Source of the DNA: Bin80 sp964503085 | Lineage (GTDB): Bacteria; Bacteroidota; Rhodothermia; Rhodothermales; Bin80 | DNA length: 64,000 bases | NCBI GenBank assembly: GCA_964503085.1 | Contig: CAZCYQ010000006.1 | Span: 34,396 to 98,395 of the forward strand | Direction: 5' to 3' | In this document: positions 8,893 through 18,185 of the stretch, piece after piece | How the letters are laid out: each line of letters starts with the position of its first letter | Position numbering within the stretch: position 1 is the stretch's first letter | Program-made: the position numbers and the translations under genes | The notes under the pieces: generated by a model | What the model was told of the DNA's origin: nothing | Seen by the model: the letters and a program-made list of their open reading frames with translations, nothing else | The model's database searches: none

Positions 8893-10626
8893 TTATTGCC
8901 ACCCCCGTCCGCAAATAAAAGACTCTATCCCCAGTTGCTCCAGAGTAGCCGCCTTCGCTAATAAAGCCTGCCGAGCCCCTCCCTCATCAGGTACATAAAC
9001 AACCTGGATATGGTTTGCCTTGTGCCGTGCCATAAGCTGCTGCCGAGATGTACCCTCCAATACCGCATGCATGATTGGCCATTGGTGAGTCGTAGACTGC
9101 CAGCGCCGTTCAGTTTCTTCATCCGGTAATGCAATCGCCTCCCCACGTCCAAGGTCCGCCTTTAGCCTGCCATCCTCCACGTAAATACGACTCCAGATGA
9201 TCTGACCAGGCTTGCATACTCCCTTGACGGTCCCCCCACCCAAACGGAAATACATCGGCGGCTGCCGCTCACTCATTGTACCGCTGTAACCACCAACAAA
9301 ATGAGCTGGAGGGGCCGCCCCGGAAATCTGAAATGTCCAGACAAACTTACCATCGTACCTCTCACCCCAGCGCACATCGTGTAACGTATTTTCCGAGGGA
9401 TATCCGAGCGACTGCCACAGAACTGCAGTTATGTACCCATCTAGCCCAGCGCACTCGTCCACCTCATTGAAATGGACCAGAGCTCGACCGGCGTAGAGTT
9501 CTCGGCTTCTATCACGGCTCAAAACTGGTGGACGCTCTGTGCTGTTGAGCAACCCTTCTGCCAGATCTGATGCCGGAAGGAGGTCTTTCAACCCCTGCTG
9601 ATACTGTATACCGATCGTATCACAACCAAAATCATCTGCAATCCGGAGCGCGGCGATATACATTTTGCATTGCTGTAAAACCTGGGCTTCCGTCAGCTCG
9701 GTAGCCTCATCCGTCCCGAATGCGAACGACATTCCCCGGTCCTGAACCCACGAAAGGCAGGACGCTGCTTCCTCGTCGGTCACTTGGAGAGTTTCGTAAT
9801 AAAGCGAACTCTGACTTAAGCGCTCCTTGAACATCCCCACCTGATTTAACAAATGATCCGGGATGATCGCATTGTACATTCCCATACATCCCTCATCAAA
9901 GACCCCCATAATGGGCATACTTTCTTCGATTTGCCTAGCAATACGATTCCCAAGCACACGGGCATACCCTGGTAAACTCATTCGCGCAACAGGGATCACA
10001 TGCGAATCATCCTGGACCACATTCTTTCCCGCCAGCCAGCGTGACAGACACCTGTTGAAATGTTCGTCCGCAAAATTCTCACTCCAAAGCGTAGTGTATG
10101 GTACACCGGCCTTGGCGAGCGATCCGTTCATGTTCAACATCCCCACCAGACCCGGCCACGTACCGCTCCAATTGGCAACCGTGAGAATTGGCCCCTTATG
10201 CCGCATCAATCCCGACAAGACATGATGAGAATACTGCCAGGCAGCAAACACGACCACTATCGGACTCTCTGGGTGGATCCCCTGAAACACTTCGCGTCCA
10301 TACTTCTGGCTGTCAATGAACCCGTGCCCCTTATTTGCATCTACCGGATGCCCCCGCACAACATCATATCCGCTTGATCGAATGGCCTGGGCAACCGCAA
10401 GCTCAACTTTCTCCTGCTCCGGCCAACAAGTCTGGTTTGCCGAGAGGCGTAGATCCCCACTGGCAATGATCGTCACTTCGGGAGTATCCCGTCTCGCTAA
10501 CTGCATTCTAACACTGTGTTTGTTCCTGATAAGACCTAATATAGTCATCAACGAACGTCTGATTGCCTCCCACAACCGCATCGTGCAACCGTAGGTAAGA
10601 GATTGCGTAACTAGTGAGGAAGCCAT
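8893..10626 (-). CDS. L-fucose/L-arabinose isomerase-fold protein
   Basis: Up to 577 residues from 10626; internal starts at residue 27 (MTILGLIRNK) or 41 (MQLARRDTPEV) are as likely, since the family-like sequence begins at VTIIASGDLRLSANQTCWP. Features include GHPVDANKGHGFIDSQKYG, PIVVVFAAWQYSHHVLSGL, ILTVANWSGTWPGLVGML, GVFDEGCMGMYNA and ADDFGCDTIGIQYQQGLKD, an arrangement like the N-terminal and middle domains of fucose/arabinose isomerases, and a C-terminal beta-rich part (FRLGGGTVKGVCKPGQIIWSR). It would interconvert an aldose and a ketose, but I cannot see the exact metal ligands with certainty. It is a single gene, convergent with the BtuF-like gene. Alternative: a non-catalytic isomerase relative. 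Confidence 0.6.
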   Translation of the reverse strand: MASSLVTQSLTYGCTMRLWEAIRRSLMTILGLIRNKHSVRMQLARRDTPEVTIIASGDLRLSANQTCWPEQEKVELAVAQAIRSSGYDVVRGHPVDANKGHGFIDSQKYGREVFQGIHPESPIVVVFAAWQYSHHVLSGLMRHKGPILTVANWSGTWPGLVGMLNMNGSLAKAGVPYTTLWSENFADEHFNRCLSRWLAGKNVVQDDSHVIPVARMSLPGYARVLGNRIARQIEESMPIMGVFDEGCMGMYNAIIPDHLLNQVGMFKERLSQSSLYYETLQVTDEEAASCLSWVQDRGMSFAFGTDEATELTEAQVLQQCKMYIAALRIADDFGCDTIGIQYQQGLKDLLPASDLAEGLLNSTERPPVLSRDRSRELYAGRALVHFNEVDECAGLDGYITAVLWQSLGYPSENTLHDVRWGERYDGKFVWTFQISGAAPPAHFVGGYSGTMSERQPPMYFRLGGGTVKGVCKPGQIIWSRIYVEDGRLKADLGRGEAIALPDEETERRWQSTTHQWPIMHAVLEGTSRQQLMARHKANHIQVVYVPDEGGARQALLAKAATLEQLGIESFICGRGWQ

Positions 10627-10647
10627 GCATAATTATCCATTCATTCC

Positions 10648-10977
10648 ATGAATACACGCAATCTAGGAGACCGTGTCGGGGAACGGTTCGAAGAAATTAA
10701 GTTAGAAGGATCGCAGCTGGTAGACAAAGTAAAGGAACTTGCAAAAGAGGGCAAAACCAGCAAAATCTCCATCATCAAGGACGGGCGTACATTGGCAGAT
10801 TTCCCCCTGTATCTCGGCTTGGGAGGATCTGTCGCAGCGGTCGCGCTTTCGCCGACCCTCGCTGCGATTGGAGCGATTGCCGCGCTCGTGACAGATGACA
10901 TCACGGTACGCATTGAACGCAATCCCACAGAGGGTATTGAGCGGAGGCCTTCACAGAACAATGACGATCTGTCGTGA
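10648..10977 (+). CDS. DUF4342 domain protein
   Basis: 109 residues. The sequence RFEEIKLEGSQLVDKVKELAKEGKTSKISI...GRTLADFPLYLGLGG, then an alanine-rich hydrophobic stretch ending AALVTDDITVRIER, matches the DUF4342 layout: a short helical start, a three-stranded part and a hydrophobic helix. The function is unknown. Its TGA overlaps the GTG start of the downstream threonine-dehydratase-type gene by 4 bases, which suggests translational coupling. Confidence 0.85.
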   Translation: MNTRNLGDRVGERFEEIKLEGSQLVDKVKELAKEGKTSKISIIKDGRTLADFPLYLGLGGSVAAVALSPTLAAIGAIAALVTDDITVRIERNPTEGIERRPSQNNDDLS

Positions 10978-11939
10978 GTGTCTCCTTCGCCGTAGGATTT
11001 AAGGATATCCGTGCGGCAGCCGGTTTACTCCAAGGCGTAGCAAATAATACGCCGGTTCTCACTTCGCGTACACTGGACATGCGTGCAGACGCGCGTGTTT
11101 ACTGCAAATGCGAAAGTTTTCAGCGTACCGGTGCATTCAAGTTTCGGGGGGCTTACAATGCGTTGACCCGGGTTCCAAAAGCAACCCGGGAAGTCTTAAC
11201 CTATTCCTCGGGTAACCATGCTCAGGCGGTCGCACTTGCGGGATCACTCCTCGACATCCAGCCGACCATCATTATGCCCCGGGATGCTCCAGAAGTGAAG
11301 CGTGAAGCCACTGCAGCTTATGGAGCAAATATTATCCCCTATGATCGGAGCGAGGTTACACGCGAAGCGCTCGCACAGCAACTGGCCAAGGAACGCGGGC
11401 TACCGATCATTCCTCCATACGACCACCCACACATTATAGCTGGCCAAGGAACGGCAGCATTGGAATTGTTGCAGTCTCAACCGGATATTGAAGTACTTCT
11501 TGTACCCTGTGGCGGGGGTGGACTTTTATCTGGCACGACGTTAGCCGCCCATGCAGTTCGACCAAGTATTCGTGTCATCGGTGTGGAGCCGGCAATGGCA
11601 AATGATGCTGCCCTCAGTTTCAAGAGTGGTACGCTACACACTGTGCACAACCCGCAAACAATTGCAGACGGTGCACGCACACCGTCACTCGGAGCACTGA
11701 CCTTTCAAATCATACACGCCCTTGCCCACGATATCGTTGTCGTTTCGGAAGATGCCATTGTTGAAGCCATGCAGTTTCTGTGGGAGCGCATGAAGCTTGT
11801 CGTTGAACCAACTGGAGCGCTGGGCGTGGCTGCACTCTTAAGTGGTGTGATCGCCGTGGACCGCAGAAATGTGGGAGTGATTATCAGCGGCGGTAACGTG
11901 GATTTCGGCCAAACACCTGCATGGTCAAGACGCACTTAA
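10974..11939 (+). CDS. Threonine dehydratase / serine racemase-type PLP enzyme
   Basis: 321 residues, fold type II PLP enzyme. The PLP lysine is in ESFQRTGAFKFRGAYNAL (Lys56); the phosphate-binding loop is CGGGGLLSGT near residue 180, SSGNHAQAVA binds the substrate, and SGGNVDFG near the C-terminus contacts the pyridine ring. The length and absence of an ACT domain fit the catabolic threonine dehydratase or serine racemase group rather than biosynthetic IlvA. It removes ammonia from threonine or serine to give 2-oxobutanoate or pyruvate, in the cytoplasm. The GTG start overlaps the DUF4342 stop. Substrate (threonine, serine or hydroxyaspartate) is not resolved. Confidence 0.9.
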   Translation: MSVSFAVGFKDIRAAAGLLQGVANNTPVLTSRTLDMRADARVYCKCESFQRTGAFKFRGAYNALTRVPKATREVLTYSSGNHAQAVALAGSLLDIQPTIIMPRDAPEVKREATAAYGANIIPYDRSEVTREALAQQLAKERGLPIIPPYDHPHIIAGQGTAALELLQSQPDIEVLLVPCGGGGLLSGTTLAAHAVRPSIRVIGVEPAMANDAALSFKSGTLHTVHNPQTIADGARTPSLGALTFQIIHALAHDIVVVSEDAIVEAMQFLWERMKLVVEPTGALGVAALLSGVIAVDRRNVGVIISGGNVDFGQTPAWSRRT

Positions 11940-12773
11940 TTTGGAAGGTATTTTCAAATAAAATTGCCCACCTGTGCGGAGTTAATGAAATAGTATTCTC
12001 TCTTCATTAATTCTGAATGAATAATCCCGTTTTCCAATGCCAAGAGCACGGTTTCCTTGCGGGACTCCCAAAACCCTCTCCGTTACTTTTACGGAGAGCA
12101 ATACGGTGAGAGAAAGGTTGCGTAATCTCTGCGCATCTCTCCGGTGGCGGTGCGCAACTATCCTCAAAAGGTACCGTCAGCGGGGCTTTGTCGTCCTTTC
12201 CCTAACAGTAGATCCTATCTGTCCATTCCATCCGTATGCAGCTCTATACCTGCAAGATCGCCTAGTTGGGTCAGAAACCCTATCCCTTCTAAGGTGCGTG
12301 CGCTCCGGTCTGCATTACGTTTGGCAATTCGTCCGTGCTTGTTTCAACTAACATTGAAACAGCCCTCCCCTCGAAGTCTATACTTCAGAGGAATTGATTC
12401 CGACTAAAACTGTAATTAACACTGGATAAACGGGCACAACCTCTCACAACAAAGACATTAGCATTTTGAACCCTGACCACTCCAAGGACTGGCTCATGGC
12501 AATCGTCGCGCTGGCCTTCATTTTGCGCCGCACATTCACGTATACCGAGCTGCCGGTTACGAATATATTCCACGTTCAACAGGGGCAGCCATTTCTGCCT
12601 TCACCACAGGCCTATCCTGATTCCGGCGGTATCTCTGATAGAATACGGTGTTTAGCGGATTGCGGATTCAAACAGAGCCGCAACACTTCTTGAGACAAGT
12701 CAATTACGCCTGGTTCCAGGTTTTTTCCCAGAACAACTGTCGCTATACAGGCTGTCCAAGCGCGTGCTTGGCG
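11940..12773. other. Long non-coding or decayed stretch
   Basis: About 830 bases between convergent genes with no frame I can support. Short open frames such as one at 12466-12693 on the plus strand match nothing I know. Two small stems are present: CTCTCCGT / ACGGAGAG at 12076-12098 with a 7-base loop, and GTTTCA / TGAAAC near 12340, either of which could end transcription although neither has a clear U-tract on the plus strand. Confidence 0.4.
12076..12098. terminator. Hairpin downstream of the dehydratase gene
   Basis: A perfect 8-bp stem, CTCTCCGT at 12076-12083 and ACGGAGAG at 12091-12098, with loop TACTTTT. No run of T follows on the plus strand; on the minus strand it is followed by GGGTTTTGGG. 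It lies between convergent genes, so a terminator role is possible but weakly supported. Confidence 0.3.
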
Positions 12774-13406
12774 CTATTTCTTGTATTTTACCGAGCAGCC
12801 GTAAGGTCGGGAGATCGCCACGGATACTTCATCGCCATTCATGGCCTCTTCCAAAGCTGCACGGACATAGTTGTTGGCCAACTTGGTCTTCTCATAGCTG
12901 GCGCGCGGCTGGTCGTCTATGCCGCCTTTGTAGATCAAGACACCCTCCTTGTCGATGACGTACATGTGAGGCGTGGTTTTCGCCCCGTACATCTTGCCGA
13001 CATCACCTTCTGGATCCAGCAGAATGGCGGACTGCATGCCACCCATATTCTCATTTTGCGCGTTCATTTCGTCAGATTCGTAGTACCCCTGCGTGCCCGG
13101 AGCGGACGACACAATAGACAGCCATCTAACGCCTTTCTCGGTAAACTCCTTCTGAAGCGCCGGCATGTTGCCGGTTCGATAGTGACGCTCAACGTACGGG
13201 CAGCCGAAATTGAGCCACTCTAAAACGACAAATTCACCCTGCAAACTTTCCAGGTCGTACGACTCGCCGTCGGTCCCCGGAAGCGTGAATACAGGAGCTG
13301 GCTCGCCGATTTCGGCTTCGTCAGAAGAACTTTGCTGGTTGACACCTATGGAAACCAGCACGAGAAGCAGCACAATGAAATGTGCTGAGGCGTGAAACCC
13401 TTTCAT
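12774..13406 (-). CDS. Secreted thioredoxin-fold (redoxin) protein
   Basis: 210 residues: an N-terminal hydrophobic segment (FIVLLLVLVSIGV, residues 10-22) for export, then IGEPAPVFTLPGTDG, FVVLEWLNFGCPYVERHY, and the conserved C-terminal PYGCSVKYK. This is the AhpC/TSA-like family seen in planctomycetes and Bacteroidota in which the expected CxxC is GCPYV, leaving one N-terminal and one C-terminal cysteine. It probably reduces peroxide or a disulfide in the periplasm. The start overlaps the end of the dsbD-like gene (ATGA, 4 bases), so DsbD is the likely electron donor. Confidence 0.88.
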   Translation of the reverse strand: MKGFHASAHFIVLLLVLVSIGVNQQSSSDEAEIGEPAPVFTLPGTDGESYDLESLQGEFVVLEWLNFGCPYVERHYRTGNMPALQKEFTEKGVRWLSIVSSAPGTQGYYESDEMNAQNENMGGMQSAILLDPEGDVGKMYGAKTTPHMYVIDKEGVLIYKGGIDDQPRASYEKTKLANNYVRAALEEAMNGDEVSVAISRPYGCSVKYKK

Positions 13407-15541
13407 GTGTCCGTTGAATTTGTTGTTTTAAGTGATTCAGCGCGATTAGGAAGCAAGGCTAACGCTTCCACGACAATGGACTCCGTAAGCACCTCAGGTA
13501 ACAACACAGGGGGATCGTTGTTTCCACGGTAAAGCACATATAACGGCACGCCACTTCGTCCATGAGACTCCAACGCGCGTGTGATTTCGGCATTACGGCT
13601 AGTCCAGTCAGCCCGCATTAATACGACATCTTTTTGGGCGAAGGCGGATAATAGTGTGCTGCTGGAAAGTGTAGTTTTCTTGTTCACTTGGCAGGTCAGA
13701 CACCATGCGGCGGTAAAATCCACAAACACAGGGCGTCCTTCGTGGCTGAGCTGCTGAACCTGTTCAGTCGAGTAGACGGACCAAAGACCATCTGAGGTCA
13801 CGTCAGTTTGCGACATGCTTTGCTGCTGAGCACCCTGATAAGCGGACCATATCCCCATGCACACTATGACTAGTGCTATACCACGCGTAACGATCCGCAC
13901 GGAAGAGGTCACTTGTACAGATGGCCAGCGCCCCACTATCCAGGCAGCTACTGCGAACAGCAGCAGCCCCAACAGCAATAGCCCGAGTCCGTTGACACCT
14001 GCCTGATTGCCGAACACCCACGCCAACCAAACGCTCGTCCCCAGCATTGGAAAAGCCAGCACATGCTTGAGCGTCTCCATCCACAGCCCCGGTCGCGGAA
14101 GTTTGTCAGATAGCACTGGAAACGTGGACAAAATCACATACGGCGCTGCCATGCCTAATCCAAGGGCGACAAAGATGGCCAAGGCCTGAGCAGTAGGAAG
14201 CACCACGGCCGCACCAAGAGCCGCACCCATGAACGGTGCGGTACATGGCGTTGCAACAAGCGTGGCCAATGCGCCATCCAGACAAGACCGCGTCAGCGAA
14301 TGCGAGGTACCAGATCGGGTTAAGCCCGTGAAAGTGAAGCCCCGAATATCGAATACCCCGAACAGGTTGAGGCCAACGGCCAGAAACAAAAACGCCATGC
14401 CCGCTACAAAAAGCGGCGATTGAAGTTGAAAGCCCCAACCAATTTGGCTGCCGGCAGCGCGCAGTGCAAAAAGCACCCCAGCCAACACCAAAAATGAAAC
14501 GACAACGCCCGTGGCGAACGCTACGCCGTGCCATACACGGTTTGCACTATCAAGTTTATTGTGCTGCGCAAGGCTCAGCAGCTTAATAGACAGCACTGGG
14601 AACACGCAGGGCATCAGATTTAATAGCAGACCCCCGATCAGCGCAAACAGGATTAGAATAGGCAGGGTGCTGCCGGTATTTTGATCAGCCTCGGTTCGCA
14701 GCGGTACATCAATATCAAGCGCCCTTGCAGTCTGTGCTGTGTCGAAATACTGCCCCTCGCTCGCAACCAAGACCCCTTGCAATCTGTCAGGCAACTCTGT
14801 TGCATATTCAGACTGCTGCAGCGCAAATACGAAAGCATCGCCATCCTTGCTCATAGGCTGATCCAACGCGTGCTCGAGCAGCATAAGCTGCGCGGGGAAG
14901 AAATATGCTCCCTGCAGGTCTGGTGCCGCATCTGTCGGAGGCGAGACCCGCAAAGCGAAGGAATTTGAATAATGACTGGCCTCGATAGTCCAGGCCGGGT
15001 CCTGGACAGGCAATTTGGCCCGTGCCGCCGCAACTTCCTCATAATATGGCCCGGGCGTAGGCACCGCTCCGTGCACTGGCAGCGATAGGGAAACAGTCTC
15101 TTGCGCAAAGAGACAAACGTCCCTGCAGATCAACCAGTCGGCTGTCGTGGAAAGCGTTACGGGGCTTTCAGATAGCTCGTTAGGCGGCGTGATCGCGACC
15201 AAAAAGGTTACGGCATTTGAGTACCCGTACGATCGCAGCGGCTCGGCATCAATTTTTTCTGGATACGGCCACTGGATTGGACCCGCACTAAATCCTGAAG
15301 GCAAATCCCATGTGAGTGTGATCGGCTCTCCTACATCCCCAGGATTGATCCAGTAGCTATGCCAATCCTCGTCCAACTTCACTGTCACTCCCACTGTAAA
15401 CCGGGTACCCGGTGCGATCCATTCGAATTCACCTATTAAAGCGGCTTCGCTAAACGGACTGGGGTCGTCTGTCTGCCCAAACGTTGACGAGCTGCAGATG
15501 AGCATGCCGCAGACCACGGCCCAAACCAGCCTGAACTTCAT
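13403..15541 (-). CDS. dsbD: Protein-disulfide reductase DsbD family protein
   Basis: About 712 residues from the ATG at 15541 (MKFRLVWAVVCGMLICSSSTFGQ, a signal peptide); an in-frame ATG at 15562 adds 7 residues. The order is an N-terminal DsbD-alpha-like periplasmic domain (to about residue 280), a CcdA-like membrane domain of eight helices including LNLMPCVFPVLSIKL and ATPCTAPFMG with their two proline-flanked cysteines, and a C-terminal thioredoxin domain with WCLTC (Cys about 614 and 617 from this start). It carries electrons from cytoplasmic thioredoxin to periplasmic thiols. The redoxin gene downstream overlaps by 4 bases and is the obvious partner. Confidence 0.94.
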   Translation of the reverse strand: MKFRLVWAVVCGMLICSSSTFGQTDDPSPFSEAALIGEFEWIAPGTRFTVGVTVKLDEDWHSYWINPGDVGEPITLTWDLPSGFSAGPIQWPYPEKIDAEPLRSYGYSNAVTFLVAITPPNELSESPVTLSTTADWLICRDVCLFAQETVSLSLPVHGAVPTPGPYYEEVAAARAKLPVQDPAWTIEASHYSNSFALRVSPPTDAAPDLQGAYFFPAQLMLLEHALDQPMSKDGDAFVFALQQSEYATELPDRLQGVLVASEGQYFDTAQTARALDIDVPLRTEADQNTGSTLPILILFALIGGLLLNLMPCVFPVLSIKLLSLAQHNKLDSANRVWHGVAFATGVVVSFLVLAGVLFALRAAGSQIGWGFQLQSPLFVAGMAFLFLAVGLNLFGVFDIRGFTFTGLTRSGTSHSLTRSCLDGALATLVATPCTAPFMGAALGAAVVLPTAQALAIFVALGLGMAAPYVILSTFPVLSDKLPRPGLWMETLKHVLAFPMLGTSVWLAWVFGNQAGVNGLGLLLLGLLLFAVAAWIVGRWPSVQVTSSVRIVTRGIALVIVCMGIWSAYQGAQQQSMSQTDVTSDGLWSVYSTEQVQQLSHEGRPVFVDFTAAWCLTCQVNKKTTLSSSTLLSAFAQKDVVLMRADWTSRNAEITRALESHGRSGVPLYVLYRGNNDPPVLLPEVLTESIVVEALALLPNRAESLKTTNSTDT

Positions 15542-15877
15542 GGTCATGGTAATGGAAAACACATTTCTGTGCTACAGTAATCACACATAATTGTTCTGCA
15601 TGCCAATAGGGGTAATCAGTCAATCAATTTACTGTGCGCAACCGTTGCCAGAGGATCAACGCATTCTCTGGCCAGCTGTATCCCCTGCCTTCCACCCGGT
15701 GAATTCCCTTGTTGAGATGCTAGAATTTGATCAAATGAAAACGATCCTGAATCGGACTAGCCTTGGGAATTACTCAATAGATCGTAGCACTGCCGGTCCT
15801 CCGCATATCCGTTATGAAGGACTCCATCTCTGCAATTTCTTCACCCAGCGTGCGTCAAAACGCAAGCTAATCACTAC
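15542..15877. other. Intergenic region upstream of dsbD
   Basis: About 335 bases between surE and dsbD on the minus strand. A plus-strand frame at 15591-15881 is open for 96 codons but has no recognisable features and runs opposite to both neighbours. The promoter for the dsbD unit must lie here or within surE; I see no clear consensus. Confidence 0.35.
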
Positions 15878-16702
15878 TTAGATGGGGCTTTCCTTCCAAC
15901 TCCAAGTGCTCAATACCTCTAAGCAACCGTAAGCAGTACGGTCATGCTGCAATGGTGTGATCGAAACGTAGCCATTTTCCAGTACATGTATGTCCGTATC
16001 TGCACCCTCATCCAAAATGTTCAGTGTTCCACGATACCAGTAATAGGCCCTGTTAGCTGGATCAATACGCTCAAGAAACCCCTCTTGCCACCTAGATCTA
16101 GCCTGGCGAGTTACTACGATCCCTTTGATTTCGTCCTCGGGGATCATTGGCACATTTACACTGAGAAGAACTCCCCTAGGCAGTTGACTTCTGAGTACTT
16201 TCTGCGCTATCATCCCAGCGTACTTGGCAGCCGGACGATAATCAGCATCTGGTTCCTTCGAATCCAGACTCACAGCGATTGAATCAATGCCATATATCGA
16301 CGATTCGGTGGCCGCACTAATCGTGCCGGAATAAATAACATTGATCGCTGTGTTTGACCCCCGGTTAATCCCACTTACAACCAGGTCCGGTAGGCGATGA
16401 AGTAACTGATGTAATGCCAGTTTAATACAGTCACAAGGCGTGCCATCGATGGCTAGAGCTCGCACATTATCCAGATCCTCGCCGAAACTCCAGCTCTTGG
16501 CCCGGATCGGATCATCCAGCGTGATTGAGTGCGCCACTGCACTTTGCTCACCTGCCGGAGCTATGACTACAACATCTCCCAGTTGGACCAAAGCCCTCGT
16601 GAGCTCTCGAATCCCAGGAGACGTAATACCGTCATCGTTCGTAACGAGAATCAGTGGGCGTCGGCGAAATTGTCCGTCACTGCCTTTATCAGGATCCACC
16701 AT
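15878..16702 (-). CDS. surE: 5'/3'-nucleotidase SurE
   Basis: 274 residues. The SurE signature is LILVTNDDGITSPGI with the metal-binding pair Asp23-Asp24, then VVIAPAGEQSAVAHSITL, VSGINRGSNTAINVIYSGTISAA (the second metal-binding loop) and PLQHDRTAYGCLEVL near the end. The enzyme removes phosphate from nucleoside monophosphates in the cytoplasm. Its ATG lies inside the 3' end of panB (14-base overlap), so it depends on the panB transcript and probably on coupled translation. Confidence 0.95.
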   Translation of the reverse strand: MVDPDKGSDGQFRRRPLILVTNDDGITSPGIRELTRALVQLGDVVVIAPAGEQSAVAHSITLDDPIRAKSWSFGEDLDNVRALAIDGTPCDCIKLALHQLLHRLPDLVVSGINRGSNTAINVIYSGTISAATESSIYGIDSIAVSLDSKEPDADYRPAAKYAGMIAQKVLRSQLPRGVLLSVNVPMIPEDEIKGIVVTRQARSRWQEGFLERIDPANRAYYWYRGTLNILDEGADTDIHVLENGYVSITPLQHDRTAYGCLEVLSTWSWKESPI

Positions 16703-17513
16703 TTACCCAGTAGCTCTCTTCGGCTGTTGGAAAATCACGGGTTCGTACGTCCCTAACATAATCCTTAACGGCCTTTGAAGTTAGTTCAGACAATTTGGCA
16801 TAATGTCGTACAAACCGTGGATTAAAGTCAGTAGTCAGCCCTAACGCATCGTGAATCACCAATACCTGACCATCACATACGTTACCTGCACCTATACCAA
16901 TCGTTGGAATAGTGAGTGATGCAGAGACCTCCGCAGACAGCGAGGTGGGAATCTTCTCGAGCACGATCGCAAAACAACCAACCCTCTCGAGTTCCAGGGC
17001 GTCTTTCCGCAACTGATCCGATTCTTCTTTGTCCTGGGCCCTCACCTTATAGGTGCCAAATTTATAGATACTCTGAGGAGTAAGACCTAAGTGGCCCATG
17101 ACCGGGATACCGGCCTGTAGTATCCGCTCCGCCGCGGAGAGAACAGCTGTACCGCCCTCCAACTTGATCGCATGTGCTCCTGTCTCCTTCATAACACGAA
17201 TGGAGGAGGCCAGGGCTTCCTTGCTGTTACCCTGATAGGTACCAAAAGGTAGATCTACAATCACGAGTGCCCGGGTCACGCCCCGAACTACGCACTGAGC
17301 ATGATAGATCATTTGCTCCAGTGTTATTGGCAGGGTCGTTTCGTGTCCTGCAATAACATTGGAAGCGGAATCCCCTACTAGAATGGCATCTATGCCCGCA
17401 CGATCCAGGATCCGGGCCATGGTGTAGTCATAGGCCGTCAGCATCGCAATCGGCGTACCGGCGGCCTTCATCTGCCGGAGCGTCTGCGTCGTGACTCGCC
17501 TTACACCTTCCAT
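16689..17513 (-). CDS. panB: 3-methyl-2-oxobutanoate hydroxymethyltransferase
   Basis: 274 residues from the ATG at 17513 (a GTG at 17519 adds two). It begins MEGVRRVTTQTLRQMKAAGTPIAMLTAYDYTMA and carries DAILVGDSASNVIAGHETTLPIT, LPFGTYQ, VKLEGG-like AIKLEGGTAV, MGHLGLTPQSIYKFG and TIGIGAGNVCDGQVLVIHDALG, all PanB landmarks. It adds a hydroxymethyl group from 5,10-methylene-THF to 2-oxoisovalerate, the first step of pantothenate and CoA synthesis. It lies 52 bases after the second OmpH gene and overlaps surE. No other pan gene is in the window. Confidence 0.95.
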   Translation of the reverse strand: MEGVRRVTTQTLRQMKAAGTPIAMLTAYDYTMARILDRAGIDAILVGDSASNVIAGHETTLPITLEQMIYHAQCVVRGVTRALVIVDLPFGTYQGNSKEALASSIRVMKETGAHAIKLEGGTAVLSAAERILQAGIPVMGHLGLTPQSIYKFGTYKVRAQDKEESDQLRKDALELERVGCFAIVLEKIPTSLSAEVSASLTIPTIGIGAGNVCDGQVLVIHDALGLTTDFNPRFVRHYAKLSELTSKAVKDYVRDVRTRDFPTAEESYWVNGGS

Positions 17514-17565
17514 TAGCACCGGCGAACTGTGGCCCTATCCACTAGAAGCAGTCTGGTTCGTCACT

Positions 17566-18153
17566 CTAGTTCTCAGAATCTGACTGCATAGCGGCATCAA
17601 CATCAATTCCAAGCTCACGCGCAACATCCAACGTGATGTCAACGATACGATCTTCGTTTGCATAAAGCAGAATAGGCTGTGCAGGTCCTGCCTGGGTGCG
17701 CAAAACCAAATCAAGCCCCCGCTCGGTTGCGACCGTCCTGATTGCCTCATCCACAAGCTCGTAAATCGGACTAAACAAGTCTATTTCGCGCTGCACAAGC
17801 TCCTGTTCTAGCTCCGATGCTTTTTCCTGGAGCTCTTGCTGAAGTGATACCAGCTCGTCCTCACGCCTTTGCCGAGCTTCATCTGATAGCAAACTCCGCT
17901 GTGTCTGATACCGCTCTAACTTGCCCGTATAGTCCTCCTGCATGCTAACAAGAATCCGCTGACCACTTTCCACTTCGGCTTGCAATTCCTCTTGTATCGT
18001 ACGGGTTTGGGGCATATTGGATATTAGAACCTCGTGATCCGTGTATCCAATGCGCAATGGGGGCAGCTGTTGTGCTTGAGCAGCAGCTACAAAACCAAGT
18101 AATAATACAGCAGCGAGATAACCTGCGCTGCGTTTGAGCGAAAAGCGTCGCAT
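17566..18153 (-). CDS. OmpH/Skp family periplasmic chaperone (second copy)
   Basis: 195 residues: signal peptide AGYLAAVLLLGFVAAAQAQ, then IGYTDHEVLISNMPQTRTIQEEL, a long charged coiled coil (about residues 55-125, rich in Q, E, R) and a closing beta element LDLVLRTQAG...ILLYANEDRIVDITLDVARELGI. Skp-type trimers hold unfolded outer-membrane proteins in the periplasm. It follows another OmpH gene by 32 bases, and both lie behind bamA, so they probably serve the BAM machine. An acidic tail (MQSDSEN) follows the family core. Confidence 0.92.
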   Translation of the reverse strand: MRRFSLKRSAGYLAAVLLLGFVAAAQAQQLPPLRIGYTDHEVLISNMPQTRTIQEELQAEVESGQRILVSMQEDYTGKLERYQTQRSLLSDEARQRREDELVSLQQELQEKASELEQELVQREIDLFSPIYELVDEAIRTVATERGLDLVLRTQAGPAQPILLYANEDRIVDITLDVARELGIDVDAAMQSDSEN

Positions 18154-18185
18154 GAGAATAATTAAATTGAAATATTTACCACAGA

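Noticed and set aside
12648..13223. Plus-strand open frame of 191 codons
   Set aside because: It lies opposite the redoxin gene, whose protein motifs are clear; this is a shadow frame.
15591..15881. Plus-strand open frame of 96 codons between surE and dsbD
   Set aside because: No recognisable domain, no signal, and opposite to both neighbours.
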